Positions 58,202 to 64,000 of a stretch of 64,000 bases of DNA are shown one piece after another. The notes beneath the pieces are model-generated. The model did not search any database and was not told where the DNA came from. It was given only the letters and a program-made list of their open reading frames with translations. Position numbers and translations under genes: made by a program. The DNA is from UBA6144 sp964399165 (lineage in GTDB: Bacteria; Bdellovibrionota; Bacteriovoracia; Bacteriovoracales; Bacteriovoracaceae), in NCBI GenBank assembly GCA_964399165.1, contig CAYNPO010000012.1, forward strand, positions 30,205-94,204, read 5' to 3'. Each line of letters starts with the position of its first letter. Positions within the stretch are counted from its first letter, which is position 1.

Positions 58202-58770
58202 GCCTGCCCCGCGGCCACCAGCGCGCGCACCTGCGGGCCCCCTTCCGGGAGCCCGTGCTCTACGCCTCCGAGGGCTTCGTCCACAAGGCCCGGGCCCGCA
58301 ACGTCTCCGAGGGCGGCTTGCTCCTGGACCAAGTCCCGCACCTGCCCGCGGAAGACGAGGTGGCCCTCATGCTGGCGCTGCCCCAGTTCCCGCACTTCCG
58401 CCACTTCGACCTCCAGCGCCTGCGCGAGTTCTCCCGGGACCTCTTCCCCGCGAAAGTCATCCGCCTCCACTGCCAGATGGCCCGCCGGACCGGAGAAACC
58501 ACCTCCGTTGACGAGGTCTTTCGCCCGGGCATGGGCGTGCGCTTCATGGGAGATATTGGCCCTCAGCAGAAGCTCATCGCCGAGTATGTGGAGACCTTCA
58601 CCGCCAACCTGGCCTTCCTGCAGGTGTTGATGGACTCGTGGACCACCAATGAGGAGACCCGTGAGCACGCTTTGGAGCTCGCTCGAGTTCTGGGTTACGG
58701 GGAGACGAAGAAGGTGGCGGAGTTGAGGGCGCAGGTCACGAGGGATTATGTGTCTTTGCAGTGGCTGTGA
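58198..58770 (+). CDS. PilZ-domain protein (c-di-GMP effector), atypical
   Basis: GTG start overlapping the PIN-PhoH stop; 190 residues. The first 110 residues follow the PilZ pattern: RAHLRAPFREPVLY with the arginine motif, ARNVSEGGLLLDQVP with the NxSxxG motif, and GVRFMGDIGP. Such domains bind cyclic di-GMP and change partner proteins; the RxxxR motif is RAHLRAPFR, so binding is plausible. The C-terminal 80 residues are helical and unassigned. Pairing with an RNA enzyme is unusual and worth noting. Confidence 0.72.
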   Translation: MSLPRGHQRAHLRAPFREPVLYASEGFVHKARARNVSEGGLLLDQVPHLPAEDEVALMLALPQFPHFRHFDLQRLREFSRDLFPAKVIRLHCQMARRTGETTSVDEVFRPGMGVRFMGDIGPQQKLIAEYVETFTANLAFLQVLMDSWTTNEETREHALELARVLGYGETKKVAELRAQVTRDYVSLQWL

Positions 58771-58780
58771 GCCGAAAGGA

Positions 58781-58807
58781 GTCCCCACCCCTGGTGTGGG
58801 TGGGGAC
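58781..58807. terminator. 10-bp perfect inverted repeat between convergent genes
   Basis: GTCCCCACCC pairs exactly with GGGTGGGGAC around a 7-nt loop. No T-run follows. It lies between the PilZ gene and the convergent secreted-protein gene. Confidence 0.65.
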
Positions 58808-58820
58808 TTAGTCTTCAAGT

Positions 58821-60005
58821 TTAGCGCTGGCCAGGGCAGCGGAGGTTGCGGAGCCGGGCGACCAGCCCGTTCGCCGTATCCAAGATTCTGAGTTCCTCTC
58901 GGATGTGGGCGAGGACGGGCGCCGAGACGAGGCTTGAGATCATGGCAACGTCGTCCTGTGTGATGGGGGAACTCAGGGTGTAGATATGGTGGAGGCGGTT
59001 GTTGACCGCGGTAGGGAAGGCGCTGCCGCGCTCCACTGCGGTCAGCATGGCGTCGATCCAGGCGGCTCCGGCAAGCCTTCTGTAGGTTTCAAAACGGGCG
59101 TTTTGCAAGCTGTTGGAGAAGATGTCGACGCTGAAGGTTGGCTCGTTACGGTTACAAGCGGGCCGTTGACCCGAAAGGAGGGCGTTCATGCTCCGGATGT
59201 TGTCGCGTATAGCGCTGAGGGAACTCCCATTGGTGACCCCATCGCGGAATGACGCCACCGCGCTTTCCTGGGTCTCACGGCTGATGAACGCCGGATAGGG
59301 CCTTCTGGCGATCACCTGGCCCGAACTCAGCGCGATCAACTGGATGCTCACGGTGACTTGGTCAGAGTAACTGATGCGGTCCTGGCAGTAAGGGTTTAGG
59401 GCGGTGTCCCAGCAATCTCGGAAGAGCTCCTCACGGGAGTAGTTTTGCGAGCGATACAGCATGAAAGCGAACTCGCGAAACTCCTCATTGATGTGATCGG
59501 CGAGGTCCCCTACTATCCCGCCGGCTTGTTGGGCGTTTAAGAGGACGCTGACCAACAGCTCGTGCATAAGAAGTTGGCCCTGCTCTTCCGCCGGCAGGCG
59601 CTGGAACAATGGCTCGTTGATCAGGACCCGGCTGTTGGAGGTGTGGCAGGCGGCAACCCTCTGGCGGGCCACGGCGAAGCGGGTGGCGTTGAGGCAACCG
59701 TACTGGTCCCGCAGCTCTTCGTTGGTGAAGTACCAGCCCCGCACTGTGCGGATGTGGCGAAGGTAATTCGGGAGGTAGGCATACTTGCTTTCCAGGCGAC
59801 GCAAGGCCGGCTCGAGGTGGGAACCCCAGGAGGGGATGGTGGCGGGATCGATGCGCCGGAATTGACGGGTGTTCTCGTAGGTGTCGAGGACTTGATCATC
59901 CACGGTGTTGCCGCCGCCGCCTGTGTTGCCGCCGGTGTCGGCACGGGTTTGGGCGAAGGCATTAAGGGTCAGAGAGGCCAGCAGGGCGAAGGTCAGCGTT
60001 TTCAT
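58821..60005 (-). CDS. secreted protein, unknown
   Basis: A 394-residue exported protein (signal peptide MKTLTFALLASLTLNAFAQ) followed by a Gly/Asn-rich stretch (TGGNTGGGGN). The mature protein is mostly helical with paired cysteines (YGCLN, AACHTS, DCWDT, YCQDR, PACNRN, LRCPG). LLMHELLVS near residue 145-155 has the HE pair of zinc peptidases but not the second histidine, so peptidase activity is doubtful. I recognise no family. It is divergent from the second TIGR02147 regulator, 152 nt away, which may control it. Confidence 0.62.
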   Translation of the reverse strand: MKTLTFALLASLTLNAFAQTRADTGGNTGGGGNTVDDQVLDTYENTRQFRRIDPATIPSWGSHLEPALRRLESKYAYLPNYLRHIRTVRGWYFTNEELRDQYGCLNATRFAVARQRVAACHTSNSRVLINEPLFQRLPAEEQGQLLMHELLVSVLLNAQQAGGIVGDLADHINEEFREFAFMLYRSQNYSREELFRDCWDTALNPYCQDRISYSDQVTVSIQLIALSSGQVIARRPYPAFISRETQESAVASFRDGVTNGSSLSAIRDNIRSMNALLSGQRPACNRNEPTFSVDIFSNSLQNARFETYRRLAGAAWIDAMLTAVERGSAFPTAVNNRLHHIYTLSSPITQDDVAMISSLVSAPVLAHIREELRILDTANGLVARLRNLRCPGQR

Positions 60006-60114
60006 AAAGCTCCAATGGGTAAAAGTTTAGGGCCTAGCGTGGTCGAGTTGTGCACGGCGTGAAAAATATACGAATGCCACGATGCGTGATAGATAGTCTT
60101 TATTAATTAACGCA

Positions 60115-60129
60115 TACTTCTTTAAAGTA
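60115..60129. promoter_or_regulatory. inverted repeat TACTT-N5-AAGTA before the TIGR02147 gene
   Basis: Two exact 5-nt arms lie 28 nt before the regulator's start in an AT-rich stretch. Possible operator or part of a promoter; weak evidence. Confidence 0.3.
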
Positions 60130-60157
60130 GCTTAAACAAAGAAAGGCAAGTGTTTCC

Positions 60158-60967
60158 ATGGACTTAAGGCTCATTGAGAGCACCAACTACAAGGAATTCA
60201 TTCTCCGGCTGGAAGCCGAGGACCCCCGCTACCAGCGAGGTTTCCGTTCCCGTTTGGCGGAGCACGTGGGCTGCCAGAACGCTTTTGTGAGCCAGGTGCT
60301 GGGAGGGAGGCTGAACTTCAGCCTGGAGCAGGCCCTGCTGGTGGCGGAGTTCTTCGGGTTTTCGGAGAAGGAGCGGAAGTACTTTCTATTGTTAGTGGAG
60401 CACGAGCGCGCCGGCACGGCGAAGCTCAAGGAGTATTTCAACGAACAGTTGGCGAGTTTGCGGCAAGAGGGCCTCGACCTGCAGGGAAGGATCGGCACAG
60501 ATACCGTGCTCTCTTTTGAGGACCAGGCGGAGTACTACAGCCGTCCGCTGTATTCGCTCATCCACATGTGGATCACCATACCTGGCCATCGCACTGTACC
60601 CGCGTTGGTGAAAGCCTTGCGCGAACCCGAGTCGGTGGTGCGCCCGGGGGTGGACTTCCTTCTGCGCACCGGGATCCTGGTGCAGAAGGGTGGGGAGCTC
60701 ACGCCCGGGAAAACCGTCATGCACTTGGGCCGCAATTCACCCCTCATCATCAACCTCCACGCCAACTGGAGGAACGAGGCCATCCGCTCCCTGCGCTCCG
60801 GCGCCAACACCAACCTGCATTACTCAACGCTCTCCAGCCTCTCCCACGAAGACTTCGAGCGGCTCCAGGCCCAAATGGTGGAGCTGATCAATTCCTACGT
60901 GGAGAAAGTGAAGGCGTCGCCCGAGGAAACCGTGGCGTGCTTCACCATGGACTTCTTCAAGGTGTGA
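60158..60967 (+). CDS. TIGR02147-family DNA-binding regulator
   Basis: The 269-residue protein has the same plan as the regulator at 18306: an N-terminal TNYKEFILRLEAEDP segment, helix-turn-helix (HVGCQNAFVSQVLGGRLNFSLEQA), a YFLLLVEHERAGT helix, and the C-terminal SLRSGANTNLHYSTLSSLSHEDFERLQAQM segment (named here by its ends SLRSGANTN and DFERLQAQM). The family is likely regulatory. The ribosome site AAAGGCAAG is weak. It is divergent from one secreted-protein gene and its stop abuts that of a lipoprotein gene on the other strand, repeating the layout of the first island. Confidence 0.82.
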   Translation: MDLRLIESTNYKEFILRLEAEDPRYQRGFRSRLAEHVGCQNAFVSQVLGGRLNFSLEQALLVAEFFGFSEKERKYFLLLVEHERAGTAKLKEYFNEQLASLRQEGLDLQGRIGTDTVLSFEDQAEYYSRPLYSLIHMWITIPGHRTVPALVKALREPESVVRPGVDFLLRTGILVQKGGELTPGKTVMHLGRNSPLIINLHANWRNEAIRSLRSGANTNLHYSTLSSLSHEDFERLQAQMVELINSYVEKVKASPEETVACFTMDFFKV

Positions 60968-61498
60968 TCACTCTTCCAGGAAAATCCGGCAGCGCGGGTG
61001 CATGGCGGGAGCCTCGAAGGTGCGCGGTTCCAGGTTGGTGATGCGGCAGCGACGGGTGGAGTAGCGGTGCTCGGGGACCTCCAACAAATCCATGTTGCGG
61101 ATCTGGCCGCCACCGAAGTGACAGTCGGCGGTGGCGTCGGCAATGAGCTCGCCGTTTTGTTTGTTGAGGATCTTCAGCGCATAGCGCTCGCGGTAGTAGG
61201 CCCAGTAGCCCAGGTAGACGGGGCGGGGGAGGTGCTTGGCACTCACGGGCGCGATCTCCAGGTCCAGGTCCAGAATGTTGGAAGGGACGTGCCGGCGCAG
61301 GAGTTCGAGCCCACGCTGGGTACCCCATTGGCATAGGGCCGCGCGGCCCAGGGCCTGGTTGAGCTGGTTGAGGTTTCCTGCGCTGATGCCCCGGGCGGCG
61401 CTGGCCGCCACTGCCATGGGGTTCTCGCGGAAGCCGAACTCGTCTTCGCCGCAAGAGGCGAGAGAGATGGCGAGGGCGAGAAGCAGCAGAGTTTTCAT
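60968..61498 (-). CDS. lipoprotein, unknown
   Basis: A 176-residue lipoprotein with lipobox SLASCGEDE at residue 16. The mature part has scattered cysteines (LCQWG, DCHFGG, RRCRIT, PRCRIF) and looks like a small alpha/beta protein; no family is recognised. Its stop lies directly against the stop of the convergent TIGR02147 gene with no terminator. It is preceded by a GC-rich region without a clear ribosome site, so the start rests on the lipobox. Confidence 0.62.
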   Translation of the reverse strand: MKTLLLLALAISLASCGEDEFGFRENPMAVAASAARGISAGNLNQLNQALGRAALCQWGTQRGLELLRRHVPSNILDLDLEIAPVSAKHLPRPVYLGYWAYYRERYALKILNKQNGELIADATADCHFGGGQIRNMDLLEVPEHRYSTRRCRITNLEPRTFEAPAMHPRCRIFLEE

Positions 61499-61571
61499 CG
61501 GGTCTCCGGCGGGCGTGTGGCGGCGAGACTATGCCTCGCCGCCCCTGCCGGGGAGATCCCCTGTAAAAGAT

Positions 61572-61862
61572 TTAGAGTGTGGGGGGCAGTTGCCCGCGCA
61601 GCCTCAGGATGGCGTGCTGGAAGTTGCCGTCGGCCCGCTGGGCGAGCTCGGAGAGCAGCAGTTGTACCCGGTCCATAAAGTCCGGGCCGAAGTTTTGGCC
61701 GGAAAACTCTTCCAGCAGGTGTTGGGCCTCGCCCTCCATCTGCCCGATCCCCAGGCCCCCCAGGTATTCCTGGTAGTCGTCCAAAGACCGTTGCAGCTGA
61801 CGTTTTTCCCGGAGGGTCGCCAGGTCGATGACCATGCCCTCGGCTCTCAGTTGGTTGCTCAC
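61572..61862 (-). CDS. small protein, unknown
   Basis: GTG start after GAGGGG at 8 nt; 96 residues, helical, acidic and basic residues mixed (LREKRQLQRSLDDYQEYL, EAQHLLEEFSG, DFMDRVQLLLSELAQRA). It could form a coiled coil or four-helix dimer. It lacks a signal peptide. No family is recognised. It is separated from the lipoprotein gene by 73 nt and may share its transcript. Confidence 0.55.
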   Translation of the reverse strand: MSNQLRAEGMVIDLATLREKRQLQRSLDDYQEYLGGLGIGQMEGEAQHLLEEFSGQNFGPDFMDRVQLLLSELAQRADGNFQHAILRLRGQLPPTL

Positions 61863-62102
61863 TTATTGATCCCCTCTCGCTTCCGGGCCCGCCCTCATGG
61901 CCTCCCGTTGGTACTCCCATCCTCGCAAAGCCCAGGCCAGTGCTCGAACAATCGGAAGATGTGCCGCGCTTATAGGGTGCGGAGCGCCGAAGCTCAAGAG
62001 ACCGTAAGTTTTTCTTCCTAAGCTGTAAGAACTAGTATGAAAAAACAGAGAAATCCCTGAAATAAAGTAAGGAGCAGTACGTCATAGACTGCCTCACTAA
62101 GT

Positions 62103-62131
62103 AAAAAAGGGGGCAGTCCTAGGCCGTCCCC
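62103..62131 (-). terminator. second, imperfect terminator of the peroxiredoxin gene
   Basis: On the minus strand GGGGACGG and CTGCCCCC (two mismatches) are followed by TTTTTT. It backs up the stronger terminator just before it. Confidence 0.55.
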
Positions 62132-62137
62132 AAAATG

Positions 62138-62161
62138 AAAAAAGGGGACCTTTCGGCCCCC
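62138..62161 (-). terminator. intrinsic terminator of the peroxiredoxin gene
   Basis: On the minus strand GGGGGCC-GAAA-GGTCCCC (one G-U pair, GNRA loop) is followed by TTTTTT, about 28 nt after the stop. Confidence 0.85.
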
Positions 62162-62189
62162 CTCTTTGTCACCGACGCATTTTGTCGGA

Positions 62190-62774
62190 TTAGGCGTTTT
62201 TCTTGAACCAGGATTTGGAGCCGGCTGTGTCCGGCTTCATGGTTTCGGCGCCTTTTTTCCAGTTGGCCGGGCAGACCTCTCCGGTCTTGGCGGTCATCTG
62301 GTACGCCTCCACCAGGCGCAAGGTCTCGTCCACGCTGCGGCCCACGGAGAGGTTGTTGATGGTGCAGTGCTGGATCACGTCTTTGTCGTCGATGATGAAG
62401 AGGCCGCGCAGGGCGACTTCTTCGCCGACGAGGACTTCATAGTCACGAGCGACCTTTTTGTTGAGGTCGGCCAGGATGGGGAACTTGATCTCGCCTAGGC
62501 CGCCCTCGTTACGGGGCTGCTTAGTCCACGCCAGGTGGGAGAAGAAGCTGTCCACGGAGCAGGCGATCAGCTCGCAGCCCATGGCCTTGAACTTATCCGC
62601 GGCGTCGGAGTAGGCGATGATCTCGGTGGGGCACACGAAGGTGAAGTCCAAGGGGTAGAAGAACAGGACCTTCCATTTGCCCTTGTAGTCGTCCAGGGAA
62701 ACGGTCTTGTTTTCGCCGTTCACCAGGGCGGGGGCCTTGAAATAGGGGGCGGGGTTGCCAACCAAGCGTGCCAT
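62190..62774 (-). CDS. typical 2-Cys peroxiredoxin (AhpC-like)
   Basis: The start at 62774 has AAGGAG ahead; the 194-residue protein has the peroxidatic cysteine (Cys48, in FTFVCPTE), the resolving cysteine (Cys168, in GEVCPANW), and FFSHLAW-type catalytic surroundings. It reduces hydrogen peroxide and alkyl hydroperoxides using a thioredoxin-type or AhpF donor. The C-terminal KSWFKKN is the YF-like tail that covers the active site. It has its own promoter and paired terminators, so it is a single-gene unit. Confidence 0.93.
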   Translation of the reverse strand: MARLVGNPAPYFKAPALVNGENKTVSLDDYKGKWKVLFFYPLDFTFVCPTEIIAYSDAADKFKAMGCELIACSVDSFFSHLAWTKQPRNEGGLGEIKFPILADLNKKVARDYEVLVGEEVALRGLFIIDDKDVIQHCTINNLSVGRSVDETLRLVEAYQMTAKTGEVCPANWKKGAETMKPDTAGSKSWFKKNA

Positions 62775-62829
62775 TACGGTCTCCTTGAGAAGTGTTACAG
62801 GTGGGTTTTCAGGTACGTAAGCGGGTCCC

Positions 62830-62858
62830 AGACTAGGGCCCCACGGGGCGAAATTCAA
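62830..62858 (-). promoter_or_regulatory. sigma-70-type promoter of the peroxiredoxin gene
   Basis: On the minus strand TTGAAT (62858-62853), 17 nt, TAGTCT (62835-62830). It lies 56 nt before the start codon. Confidence 0.6.
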
Positions 62859-63008
62859 GCCATGGCGTGTCCACCCGGCAAGGACTTCTCCCGGACGGGA
62901 TGCTATCCCCGGAAGGGCTTTCCCCTTAAATTAAACCTCAAGATTACCGCGGATTGAGCCGAAAAGCCTGAACACATTGGTCAAACTTAGACGAAGAAGG
63001 ACCACCTG

Positions 63009-63632
63009 ATGGACACCCCCAAAATGGGCTATATCCCAAACCCCATCGTGATCGAGCAGACCGCGCGCGGTGAGCGGCAGTACGACATCTACTCGCGTTT
63101 GCTCCTCGACCGCATCGTGTTCCTCGGCACGGAGGTGAACGACACCGTCGCCAACCTGCTCGTGGCCCAGTTCCTCTTCCTCGAGCAGAGCGACTCCGAG
63201 GCGCCGATTCATTTCTACATCAACAGCCCCGGCGGCTCCGTCTACGCGGGCCTCGGGATCTACGATATCATGCAACACGTGGCCTGCCCGGTTTACACCT
63301 ACTGCGTGGGCATGGCGGCTTCCATGGGATCCATCCTGCTGCAGGCGGGGGAGCCGGGGCACCGCTACAGCATGCCCCACTCGCGCATCATGATTCACCA
63401 GCCCCTGGGCGGCGCCCGCGGCCAGGCCTCCGACATCGAGATCCAGGCCAAGGAGGTCCTCGACCTCAAGCGCCGCCTCTACGAGATCTACGTCAAGCAC
63501 ACCGGCAAAACCTACGCCGAGGTGGAAAAGGCCTGTGACCGGGACAGCTACATGGATCCCGTCAAGGCGAAGGAGTTCGGACTCCTGGACGTGATCATCG
63601 ATCCCAAGGGCAAGACCAAGAACACTAAGTAA
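63009..63632 (+). CDS. clpP: ATP-dependent Clp protease proteolytic subunit
   Basis: The 207-residue protein is a standard ClpP: the catalytic serine (Ser105) in GMAASMGS, the histidine (His130) in RIMIHQP, and the aspartate in the DRDSYMDPVKAKEFGL region. It forms a double ring that degrades proteins fed by ClpX or ClpA. A MAEEK-type N-terminus is replaced by MDTPKMGYIPNPIV; a shorter start at MGYIPNP (63024) is possible. It is 36 nt before clpX, its usual partner. Confidence 0.96.
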   Translation: MDTPKMGYIPNPIVIEQTARGERQYDIYSRLLLDRIVFLGTEVNDTVANLLVAQFLFLEQSDSEAPIHFYINSPGGSVYAGLGIYDIMQHVACPVYTYCVGMAASMGSILLQAGEPGHRYSMPHSRIMIHQPLGGARGQASDIEIQAKEVLDLKRRLYEIYVKHTGKTYAEVEKACDRDSYMDPVKAKEFGLLDVIIDPKGKTKNTK

Positions 63633-63668
63633 GAACGCGGCAGCGGACGGAACAACGAAAAGGGCACC

Positions 63669-64000
63669 ATGACGACCAAGGACAAAGCGGGCGGGAACTA
63701 CGGGGCGCTGAACTGCAACTTCTGCGGCAAGAGCCAGAAGGAAGTGAAAAAACTCATCGCCGGCCCCGGCGTGTACATCTGCGACGAGTGCATCGAGCTG
63801 TGCAACGACATCATCTACGAGGACTCCATCAAGACGGTCGCCAAGACCGCGGTGGACAACGTGCCCAAGCCCCACGAGATCAAGGTCCACCTGGACAACT
63901 ACGTGATCGGCCAGGACCGCGCCAAGAAGATCATCTCCGTGGCCGTGCACAACCACTACAAGCGCATCTCCCACCGCCCCTCCGGCCGTGACGGGGACGA
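63669..64000 (+). CDS. clpX: ATP-dependent Clp protease ATP-binding subunit, 5' part
   Basis: The gene runs off the right edge after 110 codons. The N-terminal zinc domain has its four cysteines in CNFCGK and CDEC, followed by the start of the AAA+ domain (PHEIKVHLDNYVIGQDRAKKI). ClpX unfolds proteins and passes them to ClpP; the order clpP-clpX is the usual one. The ATG at 63669 has AAGGGC nearby. Only the start can be judged here. Confidence 0.95.
   Translation, partial: MTTKDKAGGNYGALNCNFCGKSQKEVKKLIAGPGVYICDECIELCNDIIYEDSIKTVAKTAVDNVPKPHEIKVHLDNYVIGQDRAKKIISVAVHNHYKRISHRPSGRDGD

Larger units (their letters stand above)
61863..62189. other. 327-nt stretch without a protein gene
   Basis: The right half holds two terminators for the peroxiredoxin gene, listed separately. 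The left half is AT-richer with a TATAAG on the minus strand at about 61970, a possible -10 box for the small gene at 61572. Nothing like a tRNA, small RNA or repeat is recognised. Confidence 0.6.

Noticed and set aside
59540..59575. HE pair (LLMHELLVS) in the secreted protein at 58821 as a zinc-peptidase site
   Set aside because: The second histidine of HExxH is missing and no further ligand is evident.
61863..62102. Possible tRNA or small RNA in the gap
   Set aside because: No cloverleaf, T-loop motif or clear promoter-terminator unit could be found.
1..64000. Insertion sequences, phage genes, toxin-antitoxin pairs or integrons
   Set aside because: No transposase, integrase, phage structural gene or terminal repeats were recognised; the region looks like ordinary chromosome.

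Overview
The window is a gene-dense, GC-rich (roughly 62-64 % by eye) stretch of a Gram-negative chromosome, with many start/stop overlaps of the ATGA or GTGA kind. Several marks point to the Bdellovibrionota (the Bdellovibrio-like lineages) or a close relative. These are two TIGR02147-family regulators, many secreted or lipoprotein genes of unknown family, a PomAB-type stator, a TonB-like protein, a WYL regulator beside an IspZ-like protein, and DUF2232 between S18 and L9. This assignment is an inference from gene content; no rRNA or tRNA gene was seen.

Layout. 1-4.3 kb: end of a C-terminal processing protease, xseA, an M23 peptidase and a kinase-like protein with a degenerate ATPase half, all overlapping by 4 nt. 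4.3-12.4 kb: PEP carboxylase with an altered glycine-rich loop, a DEDDh exonuclease, and a nucleoside-salvage set (cdd, punA, deoA against nupC) read from two promoters with interlocked -10 boxes. 12.4-15.9 kb: PAP2 phosphatase, CE15-like esterase, RNase G/E.

15.9-23.8 kb is an island of secreted proteins around a TIGR02147 regulator. Four of them appear to be divergent paralogues of one helical family, and two of these carry different cysteine-rich repeat tails on the same head domain. A secreted HExxH peptidase lies inside the island.

23.8-31.8 kb: a ribosomal/replication block in which S6 and S18 are fused in one reading frame, then DUF2232, L9, dnaB, pabB, the stator pair and a pseudouridine synthase. 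31.8-43.2 kb: WYL regulator, IspZ-like, LOG, glycoamylase-like (beta-1,2-glucanase type) enzyme, miaB, N-acetylmuramoyl-L-alanine amidase, PF10023 lipoprotein, gshB. 43.3-51.8 kb: a small sigma/anti-sigma-like pair, TonB-like protein, a second kinase-like membrane protein, a papain-like protease, dtd, and a 951-residue methyltransferase-like protein without recognisable catalytic motifs. 52-58.8 kb: rsmD, coaD, an aspartate aminotransferase, an outer-membrane lipoprotein/barrel pair, PIN-PhoH, PilZ. 58.8-62 kb: a second TIGR02147 regulator among exported proteins. 62-64 kb: 2-Cys peroxiredoxin, clpP and the start of clpX.

Read together, the genes suggest a cell that secretes peptidases, a wall amidase and a glucanase and imports nucleosides, which would fit a predatory or scavenging life; that lifestyle is inferred. 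Five genes have a TANNNT box exactly 6 nt before the start codon, suggesting a class of leaderless transcripts.
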